A stretch of 64,000 nt of DNA from Oligoflexus sp. Lineage in GTDB: Bacteria > Bdellovibrionota_B > Oligoflexia > Oligoflexales > Oligoflexaceae. Location: NCBI GenBank assembly GCA_014378195.1, contig JACMOC010000013.1:124001-188000 (forward strand), written 5' to 3'. The notes beneath the pieces were generated by a model. It made no database searches. It had not been told where the DNA came from and worked only from the letters and a program-made list of their open reading frames with translations. The translations under genes were made by a program, and so were the position numbers. Numbering within the stretch: position 1 is the first letter of the stretch; every line of letters starts with the position of its first letter. Below, piece after piece: positions 17,730 through 26,293 of the stretch.

Positions 17730-18002
17730 GATCATTACTCTTTGCTTGGGCTCAAGTTATGACTCGACCATAGCATAACAAAACCGTTTCCTTCCAGGGC
17801 GGCATTCAGTCGAGGCTTAAAGATGTTTCGCGAAGCGCTTGTCTCACGATTTTAGCGTTTTAAAATTGGCCGCGACGTAAAGCCTTGTTAACTCCGGCAT
17901 ACAGCGCGGTGTGGTGAGGCTAGGCGCACCTAAACGGTGGATGTGAAGTGTAAAAATTGAAACACTGATACTGTCGGAACTCACGTAACGAGGAGTGATA
18001 TT

Positions 18003-18578
18003 ATGAAACAACTTCTGGATAGGCCTGAACATGAAGTCAATAAAAAGGCTGTTCAGGAGGATGAATTTTCGACCCACAATCCCGAGGCCGTGTATCGACT
18101 TATGGCGATGATCGGTTCGATCAAAACCTCCATGCTTACAACGATTGATCGCGATGGAACACTGCGCAGTCGACCTATGCTCACTCAGGACTATCAGCAA
18201 GACGGAACCTTGTGGTTTTTCAGTAGCGATCATTATGGGAAGGCGGAAGAGCTGGAGGCGGATCCTCGGGTTAATGTAACCTATTCAATGCCCGATAAAA
18301 GCCGTTTCATTTCGATCAGCGGGCTGGCGGAGATCGTGCATGATGAAAGTAAAAAACGAGAGCTCTGGCGACCTAGCTTTGCGGAGTGGTATCCGGAAGG
18401 ATCGAATGATACGCATCTCGCTTTGATAAAGGTCTATATCCAAAAAGCGGAGTATTGGGACGTGCCGAGCAATCGTTTAGTCGAGATCCTTAGCTTTACG
18501 AAGGCTGTATTAACGGGCGGAACTTATCATACGGCTGAGCCACATCAAAAGCTCCAGTTCGAAACAAGCATTGTTTGA
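18003..18578 (+). CDS. Pyridoxamine 5'-phosphate oxidase-like (general stress) protein
   Basis: A 191-residue split-barrel flavin-binding fold protein of the COG3871 type. Motifs include SMLTTIDRDGTLRSRPM near 43-59, LWFFSSDHYGKAEEL near 70-84 and the FISISGLAEIVHDE stretch near 100-113. These proteins bind FMN or related cofactors and are often stress-induced; the substrate is not known. The start follows GAGGAG at good spacing. The 270 bases upstream contain no recognisable gene. Confidence 0.85.
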   Translation: MKQLLDRPEHEVNKKAVQEDEFSTHNPEAVYRLMAMIGSIKTSMLTTIDRDGTLRSRPMLTQDYQQDGTLWFFSSDHYGKAEELEADPRVNVTYSMPDKSRFISISGLAEIVHDESKKRELWRPSFAEWYPEGSNDTHLALIKVYIQKAEYWDVPSNRLVEILSFTKAVLTGGTYHTAEPHQKLQFETSIV

Positions 18579-18582
18579 AAAT

Positions 18583-18622
18583 AAGCACCGCTGGGAGGGA
18601 AGACCCCCTCCCGATGCTTTCT
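18583..18622. terminator. Hairpin between convergent genes, possible bidirectional terminator
   Basis: GGGAGGG at 18593-18599 pairs with CCCTCCC at 18606-18612, and outer arms AAGCA (18583-18587) and TGCTT (18615-18619) also pair. Short T-rich stretches flank it on both strands. It lies between the PNPOx-like gene and the Hsp70-like gene. Confidence 0.5.
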
Positions 18623-19896
18623 CAACCTTCCTTCGCATACCGATAGGCATGCTCGGCGAGACCATTTACAACAGCGTGAAATGGCAAGTGCAGCTCAAGC
18701 TTTGCAGCGCCTAAGCGGCTGATCAGGCCTTCGTTTAGCGCGGGAATGCGAGCAGTACCCCCCGTGCAGCAGACGAGATCAATTTGGTCGTAGGAAAGTC
18801 CCGAATCGGCAACCGTTTTATCCAAGGCCCCTAAAATCGCATCGATCGTCTTCGCGGAGAACTCGTTGAACTCCGCTTTGTCAAAAGACAGATCCAAATC
18901 GATACCAGGGTATTGGTAATTCACATTGGCCTTAGGATGAGACGAAAGCATTTTTTTGCCTTCTTCTATGCTTTCAAAAAGATGATACCCCTGACGCTCT
19001 TCGATAAGGAGTTCCAGGCGTTCAATCGCTTGCGCATCACCCTTGTCGAGCGACCACTGCTGAAGGTTCCTGAAGAATTCGATGTATTCCTTTTTGCCCA
19101 AAAGCATAAGATCGGCTGGCGAACATAACTTACGAACCAAAGCCTTCGGTAGATTCAAGGTATTGGAACCCATCGGCATACGGAAGTTGATTTTGGATCC
19201 GAAAAACGGCGCCACAGCATGTTCCATAATGCTACCGTCGAATGCATCCCCGGCTAGAGAAATACCACCAAGCGAAAGAACATCTTGCTCCGTGAAACCC
19301 TCAGGACGCAGCCGAATAATCGTAAAGTCGCTTGTTCCACCGCCGAAGTCAGCCACGAGAACTATCTTCTCGGATTTGAGGATTTTCGCGAAGTTATGAG
19401 CCGCTGCAACTGGTTCAGGACAAAAACGGATCTCCTCAAAGCCTGCGATCTGCGCGGATTTCTCCAAACGAGAGAGAGCTCTTTGATGGGCTTCGATTTG
19501 AGGCGAGAAAAGCGCGGGATGACCTAATACAACTTTTTTCAGGTCTTGACCCATGTGGGCTTCCGATCGTTCGCGCATCGTCCGTAAAAGGCGCGCAAGA
19601 AGATCTTCGAGCGAATAATATTGGCCATGGATCTGAGTCCCCTGGAAGGAAGGATCCGGCAGGAATTTTTTGAGAGATTTGAGGACACGTCCTTCAGCAC
19701 CCGCTTCGTAATAGAGGGAGATGGCTTCGTTCCCAACACTCCATTCATTGCGGCGGAGAGAATAAAGTACACTTTTCATGATCGTAGGATCGGGCGAACT
19801 GGGATCGATTGGAATAGGAGCAAACACTCCTTTTTCGTGAGCGCCGGCAACAAGAGAATTGGAGGTTCCAAAATCGATAGCGAGCCATGCGCTCAT
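18622..19896 (-). CDS. YegD-type Hsp70-like ATPase
   Basis: A 424-residue actin/Hsp70-fold ATPase beginning at ATG 19896, which follows AAAGGG; a start 39 bases upstream lacks support. The phosphate-1 motif is AIDFGTSNS at residues 5-13, phosphate-2 is VADFGGGTSDF, and the adenosine motif is CTGGTARIP. PEPVAAA is the connect-like region. It lacks the long C-terminal peptide-binding domain of DnaK, as YegD proteins do. A chaperone-like role is assumed, but clients are unknown. It is divergent from the four-Cys protein gene. Confidence 0.87.
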   Translation of the reverse strand: MSAWLAIDFGTSNSLVAGAHEKGVFAPIPIDPSSPDPTIMKSVLYSLRRNEWSVGNEAISLYYEAGAEGRVLKSLKKFLPDPSFQGTQIHGQYYSLEDLLARLLRTMRERSEAHMGQDLKKVVLGHPALFSPQIEAHQRALSRLEKSAQIAGFEEIRFCPEPVAAAHNFAKILKSEKIVLVADFGGGTSDFTIIRLRPEGFTEQDVLSLGGISLAGDAFDGSIMEHAVAPFFGSKINFRMPMGSNTLNLPKALVRKLCSPADLMLLGKKEYIEFFRNLQQWSLDKGDAQAIERLELLIEERQGYHLFESIEEGKKMLSSHPKANVNYQYPGIDLDLSFDKAEFNEFSAKTIDAILGALDKTVADSGLSYDQIDLVCCTGGTARIPALNEGLISRLGAAKLELHLPFHAVVNGLAEHAYRYAKEG

Positions 19897-20021
19897 AGAA
19901 AGACCCTTTCGGAGATTTAAATGCCATAGTAGCATAGCCCGCAGTGGCTTTGCGGAATATATCAGATTTTTTCCGGAAAAAAGTGCCTTATAATAAGCTT
20001 AAGGCAAGGCTGGAGGATCAT

Positions 20022-20378
20022 ATGGATTTATTTAAATGGGGACGAGGCGAAGGACAAAAGGCGCGGTTTGAACAAGCCGAACAGCCGGTCGGACAGACCA
20101 TGATATGGATGTGCGAAAAATGCGGCTCAAAATTGAGTTCAGACGAACATAATAATCCCACGCGCCTAGTGCAAAAAGCTCTCAAAAGCATCATCAGCGA
20201 ACACAAAGACAAACGGAACATGAGAGCCATGGTTTCCACGTGTATGAATATGTGTCCCAAAGAGAAAATCGCAGCGTCGATCGTTAATTTAAAAAGTGGC
20301 CAAACCCGGTTCATCGCTTTTGAAGTGACCGAACCTGTCGAACAGATCGCACTCAATCTCTATAAAGAATTGCAGTAA
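20022..20378 (+). CDS. Small four-cysteine protein, possible [2Fe-2S] or zinc binding
   Basis: A 118-residue protein starting at ATG 20022, directly after an excellent GGAGG; a longer frame from 19944 overlaps the divergent promoter and is less likely. It has exactly four Cys: Cys31 and Cys34 (CEKC) and Cys74 and Cys78 (CMNMC). The pattern suits a metal site. The C-terminal half (about 88-116) could form a thioredoxin-like beta-alpha end. I do not recognise a named family. It sits 37 bases upstream of a pentapeptide-repeat gene and may share its transcript. Confidence 0.65.
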   Translation: MDLFKWGRGEGQKARFEQAEQPVGQTMIWMCEKCGSKLSSDEHNNPTRLVQKALKSIISEHKDKRNMRAMVSTCMNMCPKEKIAASIVNLKSGQTRFIAFEVTEPVEQIALNLYKELQ

Positions 20379-20417
20379 CGGGATGGCTCGTCACTCTCAA
20401 GGTATAGGACCACCGTG

Positions 20418-20996
20418 ATGACATTTGACGAAGCAAAAGAATTTTGTGAGGAACATTTCCAGGGCACTGAAATTCGGGACAAAATCGTCACGGACAAAGA
20501 ATTCCAAGACTGTACGTTTTCAAATATTCAGTTCAATCAGGCGGGTTTTCTGCGCTGCCGGTTTTTGGACTGCCAGTTCGAAAATTGCGACCTCAGCAAT
20601 CTGACCGTCAAAAATTGCACATTTCGGGACACGGAATTCAAGGCGTCCAAAATCATAGGCATAAATTGGACCGAGACAAGCGGCTTTCACGGCGTGAAAT
20701 TCCTGGATTCCGTGTTGAGTTTCTCGATTTGTTCGGGGATGGATCTCAGGCGACTTGTTATTGAGAACTGCCATGCACATGAGATGGACTTCGCGCATGC
20801 GAATCTCTCAGAAGCTAAAATGCGAAGATCGGATTTTAAAGGGAGTCAATTCTCAGCTACAAATCTTACGAAGGCGGATTTCAGGGAAGCTCTAAATTAC
20901 CGGATACATCCGATTGAAAATACTTTAAAACAGACCAAATTCTCTCTGCCTGAAGCAACGTCTCTGCTCTATCAACTCGATATCATACTCGAGTAG
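20418..20996 (+). CDS. Pentapeptide-repeat protein
   Basis: A 192-residue protein made mostly of A(D/N)LxX-type pentapeptide repeats, e.g. CTFSN, CRFLD, CQFEN, CDLSN, CTFRD, then ANLSE and TNLTK. Residues about 30-160 should form a right-handed quadrilateral beta-helix. Size is close to gyrase-protecting Qnr/MfpA proteins, but that alone is not evidence of function. A GTG three bases upstream of the ATG could also initiate. The C-terminus is a short non-repeat helix. Role unknown. Confidence 0.85.
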   Translation: MTFDEAKEFCEEHFQGTEIRDKIVTDKEFQDCTFSNIQFNQAGFLRCRFLDCQFENCDLSNLTVKNCTFRDTEFKASKIIGINWTETSGFHGVKFLDSVLSFSICSGMDLRRLVIENCHAHEMDFAHANLSEAKMRRSDFKGSQFSATNLTKADFREALNYRIHPIENTLKQTKFSLPEATSLLYQLDIILE

Positions 20997-21015
20997 ACGT
21001 GGCTTAGCCTTGGCT

Positions 21016-21255
21016 TTAGCGTGTTGAGTCGGAGGCAGCTTGTTTACGGCATTTCATTTTGGAAATGACTTCGGTTATGCTGGCTGAACTTGATTCATTG
21101 GAAGTGCAGCTTGTATGATTAACTTCTTTTTCGTCAGCGAAAGCGATGCCTGTTTTTCTGTATTTGGCTGCCAAAGACATGTTCGCAAAACGAGGGAGAA
21201 TGAATACCGCGAACAAAAAACCAAGGATCATGGGAACCATCATTTTCGTCTTCAT
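21016..21255 (-). CDS. Small single-helix membrane or exported protein
   Basis: A 79-residue protein from ATG 21255, which has AAGGGG at ideal distance. Residues about 5-20 are hydrophobic (VPMILGFLFAVFILP) after a short basic start, so it is membrane-anchored or exported. The rest has Ser-rich and charged segments and two Cys (in TSCTS and MKCRK). No family was recognised. A longer reading frame upstream is not supported by a binding site. Confidence 0.5.
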   Translation of the reverse strand: MKTKMMVPMILGFLFAVFILPRFANMSLAAKYRKTGIAFADEKEVNHTSCTSNESSSASITEVISKMKCRKQAASDSTR

Positions 21256-21503
21256 AGGTGACCCCTTGCTATCCGGCGACAGCGCCGTAATTATCTTATC
21301 GGTTCGACTTAGAATAATCTGAATGAAACTTATGTTGTTACAATGAAAACAGGTTGTTAGCATGCATCTTTTCGAGATGGCTCATGGGCCCTATTTGTAA
21401 TTAGTCAGCGATAATGTCCCCTGTTAATTGATCAGCGATTCTGTGCCTAAAGGTAAACTCCTCTCTTTTCCACTACTTGGAGTGAGAGGTTCTAGGGAAG
21501 GGC

Positions 21504-22466
21504 CTAGCTTCGCTGCGAGGAAACACTTTCGGCTTTGAACGCATCTTTATTGCCAGAAAGCCAGCTCACAACTAAGGGAAAATGATCGTCTACGGCACGA
21601 GGGTCCGTGAGCATTTCTATATGCCCATAATCGGAGAGATGGCCGTTCGTTTTGGAGAGGAGATAAACACTATCCTCCGGCAGTCGACATTCTTTTGCAA
21701 AACGAGCGACGTCAACCGGATGTCCGAGATAGGCATCTCTGGCGCCAGCGAGATGGAGCGTTAACGGAAGTTTGTTGGTTTCTGCAGCGGCTCCATAATC
21801 AAAATGGTCGATGGGATCAATCCACGCCTTTTCGCTTTTCACCCACAGTACACTTTGTGCATGAGACGCGCGTGACTCGTCGTCACTTCCCATCCCAAGT
21901 TTTTTCGCCGGTAAATAGCCATAAACCGCGGCGGCGAGTTTTGCCGCCCGATTCCAGACGACATCAACACCCACGAACTTCGAGAGGTTTTGCACAGAAA
22001 TACTGCGTTTGGTGCCAAAACACACGATGGACTGAATGCCTGGGATGCGTTCAGGGAAACGCAGAAGATGAGCGGCTATCAGGACCCCGCCCCAGGAATG
22101 AGCGACCCAGTGTTGAGGCCGGCCGCGCGCTATATCCGTCAGAGCTTTGCCCATTACGGTGAGGTCTTCGCATATGGCATCGGTCTGGTCGAACTTGGAA
22201 TGTCGATTCACATGAGGCCGGCTGCGGCCCCGGCCTCTTAGATCCGCAACCAAAACCTCAAAACCAGCGTTGGCTAAAAACGGAGCGAAGCCTTTATCAC
22301 CCTTTTTTGAGTAAAAAATTCGGCCGTTTTCGATAGCCCCGTGAATCATGAGGACCACGGCGCGAGCCTCTTGGTGAGGCCGAAAGTGTCTGAGGTGAAT
22401 TTCCTCCCCATCGCTTCCAATAGCAGCAAACAAGGACTCTTGATCAAATAACAACGGTTCGTTCAT
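21504..22466 (-). CDS. Alpha/beta hydrolase
   Basis: A 320-residue serine hydrolase. The oxyanion-hole region is MIHGAIENG near 40-48, the lid is preceded by DLRGRGRSRP near 75-84, and the nucleophile elbow is AHSWGG near 122-127 (Ser124). The acidic residue lies in AGARDAYLGHP and the catalytic His is probably in DYGHIEM. Substrate is not deducible. It follows the SET-domain gene by about 40 bases and may be co-transcribed. Confidence 0.85.
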   Translation of the reverse strand: MNEPLLFDQESLFAAIGSDGEEIHLRHFRPHQEARAVVLMIHGAIENGRIFYSKKGDKGFAPFLANAGFEVLVADLRGRGRSRPHVNRHSKFDQTDAICEDLTVMGKALTDIARGRPQHWVAHSWGGVLIAAHLLRFPERIPGIQSIVCFGTKRSISVQNLSKFVGVDVVWNRAAKLAAAVYGYLPAKKLGMGSDDESRASHAQSVLWVKSEKAWIDPIDHFDYGAAAETNKLPLTLHLAGARDAYLGHPVDVARFAKECRLPEDSVYLLSKTNGHLSDYGHIEMLTDPRAVDDHFPLVVSWLSGNKDAFKAESVSSQRS

Positions 22467-22507
22467 AAACAGCCACTGGTTTTGTGCTTTTACTTTTATT
22501 CTTATTC

Positions 22508-23167
22508 TTATTCCGAGCGTTCCATGACGGCCGACCCAACTTTACGATCTCTGAGAAAATACAGATCTGTGTCTCTATCCTTAGGCTCGTATTTCTGCGT
22601 GCGAACCGAAAGATAAGGCGTGCCTTTTTCGAGATACTGATTGAGCTGCTGAAGGATGGGGGCGTCCAGAAATTTGAGGAGTGGCTGATCATGCAAATAG
22701 AAGTGCGATAGAGAGTCCTTAACGGTCACATCCCATTGCTCGGCATAACGATCAAAGTCGGAGGGCCGGGCCACTTCGCGGCAATCGCTGTCGCAGCACG
22801 CCAGAGGAATATCCTCTTCGATGTTGAGAAGACCGTAATCGTCGGTGATTTCTTCGCCCTCGTTGATGTCATGGATGGCGATCTCGAACCCATAACCTGT
22901 CGTCAGCGAAGCCGGTTTGCAGCAATGGTTCACGAAACGCGCATGATCCCAGCTGAGGATGTAGTCACCCTTGGAATCAACGTATGAATACTTCGTGATA
23001 ATGTCATGATAGGCCGGATTTTTCAGTAGCGCTGCATTCCGTTCGACTCTTACCTCCAACGCGTCACGGACGTAAACAGCTGTTCCTTTCGGGATGAATC
23101 GCGTTGCAAAAACGCCAAAACCGATTTCGTCATTGACCCATTTCAAACAGGTATGGGGATGCATCAT
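22508..23167 (-). CDS. SET-domain protein (lysine methyltransferase-like)
   Basis: A 219-residue protein starting at ATG 23167, with GAGGAG 7-8 bases upstream. The SET domain occupies about 10-115: GFGVFATRFIPKGT (16-29), the pseudoknot motif RFVNHCCKPA (77-86) and ITDDYG (107-112), where Tyr111 is the expected catalytic tyrosine. A Cys cluster, CCDSDC, follows like a post-SET zinc site. SET proteins methylate lysines using SAM; a bacterial protein target is unknown. SET genes are scattered in bacteria and horizontal transfer is possible, but base composition here is unremarkable. Confidence 0.85.
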   Translation of the reverse strand: MMHPHTCLKWVNDEIGFGVFATRFIPKGTAVYVRDALEVRVERNAALLKNPAYHDIITKYSYVDSKGDYILSWDHARFVNHCCKPASLTTGYGFEIAIHDINEGEEITDDYGLLNIEEDIPLACCDSDCREVARPSDFDRYAEQWDVTVKDSLSHFYLHDQPLLKFLDAPILQQLNQYLEKGTPYLSVRTQKYEPKDRDTDLYFLRDRKVGSAVMERSE

Positions 23168-23197
23168 GAAAGCTCTCCTCGTCTCAGTCACTACAAT

Positions 23198-24412
23198 CTA
23201 AGGTACCACTGTTGACTTGTTTGCCGAAAATCCCTTGTCCTTGAATATCGCATCTAAGTCAGGCAGATGGAACGTCACGCAATGGAAAGCGCCACCGTCC
23301 TGAATGAGATCGTTTGCATCGATGAACGTAACGTCGAAGCCGAAGCGTCGATAGATCGTTTCCGCTTCCCGTTCGTATCCTATCAAAATCTTCGCGTAGC
23401 TTTGAGCTTTCGCGGGGTTTTTATCGGCTTTCAGTAGCTTAGAATAACGCGGCACGACGGCTTTGCCATTGCTAAGAACTGCATTGCTATAAGTCATAAA
23501 CAAGTCGGTCATTGGCGCGGGCATCGGCATTCGAACGACCGTGAAATCCTGAGCGAGGCGCGCAGCGGTTTTGTCCAATTCCCCGGCGATCTTACGCGCT
23601 TTTTCACGCTCGGCCACACTGATGGCTGGCGTTGCATCGATAGCGCTCACGTCGATTCGGTTGACGGCGACTGTTGTTGTATTGAGAAACTTCATCCACA
23701 TATCTACGTGAGGATGAGGAATTTGGCTAACAATAATTGTTTTTCTACACCCCAGTGCTGCTTTAAAGATTGCTGGCAGATTTGACTCTAACGGGGGCTC
23801 GGGGGAATTTAAAAGAAGTATTTCAGGGTCTTCGGATACTTCTTCACTAAGGACACAGCTTTCACCGTTCGTCATGAAATTTCCCCCGTCCAAAACTATC
23901 GGCAAATGTTCCACGCTCAGGTTGATAGCGAGGGCCAGCTGATGAATAGCGGCGTCATCCAGCGTGTTGCCATCTCGATACACGAAGTCGACAAAGCTAG
24001 GGGTTGGAACCAGATGGGGAATGACCTTAAGGACGGGAATCGGAAAATAATCGCGAGTCCATATCGATTCATGCTCAAGCTGGATCTTGACGATGGCCTC
24101 CCGCTCGGCGCCGTGGAGAAGGGGAGTCGATCGCAGCAACTTTTCAACTTCCGCGCGTCGATCGCCGGAGATGAAGACATAGACGCGGGCGTTGCTTGCT
24201 AGCAAAGTTTTCAGAAACACGATGCCCTGCTTTTTGAAAAGCATCTGCTCGCTGATACCAATGCCAAAGGTCTGCTCAAATTCAGCTATAGGTCTGACTA
24301 TGGGGAAATTGGCTGGTGATTTTGAACTTGCGCCGTTCGGCGTCCAACTCAGGATGACCCAAGCGGCGACAAAGGAAAGTACAGCAGTCGCAAGCACAGG
24401 GAAGGCTTTCAT
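23198..24412 (-). CDS. Exported agmatine deiminase/PAD-like protein
   Basis: A 404-residue member of the guanidino-group modifying superfamily, PAD_porph/agmatine deiminase type. Motifs: WTRDYFP at 118-124, LDGGNF at 174-179, HPHVDMW at 233-239 and the closing GGAFHCVTF at 373-381 with catalytic Cys378. An N-terminal hydrophobic segment (about 4-22) indicates export or anchoring, unlike classical cytosolic agmatine deiminase. It could deiminate free or peptidyl arginine derivatives outside the cytoplasm. Only 30 bases separate it from the SET gene downstream. Confidence 0.8.
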   Translation of the reverse strand: MKAFPVLATAVLSFVAAWVILSWTPNGASSKSPANFPIVRPIAEFEQTFGIGISEQMLFKKQGIVFLKTLLASNARVYVFISGDRRAEVEKLLRSTPLLHGAEREAIVKIQLEHESIWTRDYFPIPVLKVIPHLVPTPSFVDFVYRDGNTLDDAAIHQLALAINLSVEHLPIVLDGGNFMTNGESCVLSEEVSEDPEILLLNSPEPPLESNLPAIFKAALGCRKTIIVSQIPHPHVDMWMKFLNTTTVAVNRIDVSAIDATPAISVAEREKARKIAGELDKTAARLAQDFTVVRMPMPAPMTDLFMTYSNAVLSNGKAVVPRYSKLLKADKNPAKAQSYAKILIGYEREAETIYRRFGFDVTFIDANDLIQDGGAFHCVTFHLPDLDAIFKDKGFSANKSTVVP

Positions 24413-24528
24413 GGGCTTTTATCACGATCCATTATGAGTCGATTTGGCAAAGTTGATCACATAAAGGCATGATGCAACAACACCAAAAAAATGGATACAA
24501 GTTATTGCCGTAAAAGCCAGAGCGCTTT

Positions 24529-25410
24529 CTACTGCAAATTACCTTGAGGAATGGTTTTAACCTTGATGATCACGCGACGCGCTTCGTCTTCGCCACCGGG
24601 TAAATCCGCATCCTGAGGAGTTTCCGACTCGCCCATACCGAGGGCTATGATACGATCCGGGTCAATATTGAGTTCGTCGATCAAAGTTTGTCTTACAGTC
24701 AGTGCGCGTTGATAAGATTCCATCTGGTTAGCGCTGCGATCGCCATGGGTATCTGTGTACGCCTCGACCAAGAGGATAGGCGCACGCACCTGGGCAAAGG
24801 ATTTGGCTTGGGTGAGAAGGGTCTGTCGCCCCTCAGCAGAAAGCTCAAAGCTGCCTGGATTGCTTTTGGGATCTACGAAAAGACTTTTATAGGAGAGCGA
24901 TACCGTTGGCAGCAGTTGTGTCCGTGCTGCTATGTTGATTGCCTCAGGAACGGCGCGATCACCGAGCATGAGTTCGGGGTAGCTCGGAAAGTGCACCTGT
25001 GAGTCCAAAGAACCGTTTGTCACAATTTCGGCGAGTGTGTACGTCTCACGCACTTCCAGGGTTTTAAGGAGAGCTACGGGAATATATTCACTGACTCCCA
25101 AAGGGCTGATGTAAGGGCGCTGGGCTCTGAGTATGGTCCCGGGTAACATGCCGCGATCGAGTCCGCCATCGATGAGAGCTGTCAGGCTTGGGCCGGTAGC
25201 CTGAATCTTCAGGACACGAAAGCTCGAATTCTCTGGTTCTGGTGTATTTGGCGTGGAGACAACACCTGGCTCATCGTCTCGAGGATTGACCTTGAGAGTG
25301 GAGACTTTCTTATAGACAACGTCTCCGAGACTATGGTTTGTAGGTGCTGCAAGCATCGCAAACATAGCCATAATGAAGCGGTTTTTATTCGTGTGCGAAA
25401 CTGTTCCCAT
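24529..25410 (-). CDS. OmpA-family C-terminal domain protein
   Basis: A 293-residue protein. A hydrophobic N-terminus suggests export; the region about 200-290 is an OmpA/MotB-type peptidoglycan-binding domain with VEAYTDTHGDRSANQ, RALTVRQTLIDEL and RIIALGMGESETPQ. The N-terminal 180 residues are not a recognised OmpA barrel. It should bind peptidoglycan in the periplasm. It is divergent from the TrpC-like gene. A weak hairpin follows the stop but was not called. Confidence 0.82.
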   Translation of the reverse strand: MGTVSHTNKNRFIMAMFAMLAAPTNHSLGDVVYKKVSTLKVNPRDDEPGVVSTPNTPEPENSSFRVLKIQATGPSLTALIDGGLDRGMLPGTILRAQRPYISPLGVSEYIPVALLKTLEVRETYTLAEIVTNGSLDSQVHFPSYPELMLGDRAVPEAINIAARTQLLPTVSLSYKSLFVDPKSNPGSFELSAEGRQTLLTQAKSFAQVRAPILLVEAYTDTHGDRSANQMESYQRALTVRQTLIDELNIDPDRIIALGMGESETPQDADLPGGEDEARRVIIKVKTIPQGNLQ

Positions 25411-25547
25411 GGACTGCGTCCTTGGCCATTAGAATGTGTTTATCTTCAAGAGTCGCTTCGGAATCTGCTGTCAAAACTTTAGATAGCTGCTGACAAGTGA
25501 CTGTTTATACTGAATTTACTCAGGCCTTGTCTCAAGAGGTGTGAAGT

Positions 25548-26285
25548 ATGAGTGGATTTCTCGATCATCTATTCGATCCTTCTAGCTCCGGCAAGAAGGG
25601 CAGAGAACGCATTCGATACCGTGAAAAGCTTCGCAGTCTTATCCAAGATGCCCCCCCTGTTCGTCGCTTAACTCCTCAAGATCCAACGTCGTTGACCTTT
25701 GCGGCCTTTGCGCGCGCGGATGGGCAAAGCGTGCCGGGTATCGATCTCGCTCTTGAGCTTGTTGGTGACACGGCGAGCGCCGATCGTTTCCGAGCCTTCA
25801 AAACAGAAGACAGTGTACGGCCTATCTGGCGCTTAGATCCTATTACCACGGAAGAACAAATCCTCGAAACACGCGCGATGGGGGCGGACGCCTACACGAT
25901 CGATGTCGGTATCCACGATCAGGCCATGGTGCAATTCCTCGTTGAGGTGGGCCGGGATTATGGATTGCCGGCGATATTGAGTTGCCGAACGCCCGAAGAT
26001 CTTGCCTTGGGCCTGCTGATTCAGGATGGAGGCATACTCTGGCTTCGTGATGAAGTGCACACCGATGGATTGTTTGATCTTCCGACTCTTGCCGGCCGTA
26101 CTCTTATGTATGAATCAACCGAACGCCTCACGCTTTCGCCCGACTGGGTCTGCACTGTGATCCAAACTCTCGAAACTATTCCTCTCTCCGAGCGTGAGCC
26201 CCGGAGCCGACTGGAAACTAAAACACAAGAACCTGAACATGCGGATGACGACAACGATTCAGACTACGAATCGGAACCTCTATAG
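25548..26285 (+). CDS. TrpC-like TIM-barrel protein lacking the catalytic lysine (likely pseudoenzyme)
   Basis: A 245-residue protein. Residues about 95-150 track indole-3-glycerol-phosphate synthase: an EQILETRAMGADAYTIDVG segment, then VGRDYGLPAILSC and RTPEDLALGLL, as in the TrpC beta3-beta5 region. At the place where TrpC has the catalytic KDF, this protein reads RLDP, so the general acid lysine is absent. The C-terminal 40 residues are acidic and disordered-looking (DDDNDSDYESEP). It ends 8 bases before purM and is probably co-transcribed with it. Function is unknown; a regulatory or scaffold role is one guess. Confidence 0.6.
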   Translation: MSGFLDHLFDPSSSGKKGRERIRYREKLRSLIQDAPPVRRLTPQDPTSLTFAAFARADGQSVPGIDLALELVGDTASADRFRAFKTEDSVRPIWRLDPITTEEQILETRAMGADAYTIDVGIHDQAMVQFLVEVGRDYGLPAILSCRTPEDLALGLLIQDGGILWLRDEVHTDGLFDLPTLAGRTLMYESTERLTLSPDWVCTVIQTLETIPLSEREPRSRLETKTQEPEHADDDNDSDYESEPL

Positions 26286-26293
26286 GACACACC

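Noticed and set aside
22488-22512. Short AT-rich tandem repeat (TTATTC units) after the SET gene
   Set aside because: Three imperfect copies only; no evidence for a functional role.
24480-24528. Terminator after the OmpA-domain gene
   Set aside because: The stem is only about 5 bp (AAAGC/GCTTT), too weak to call.
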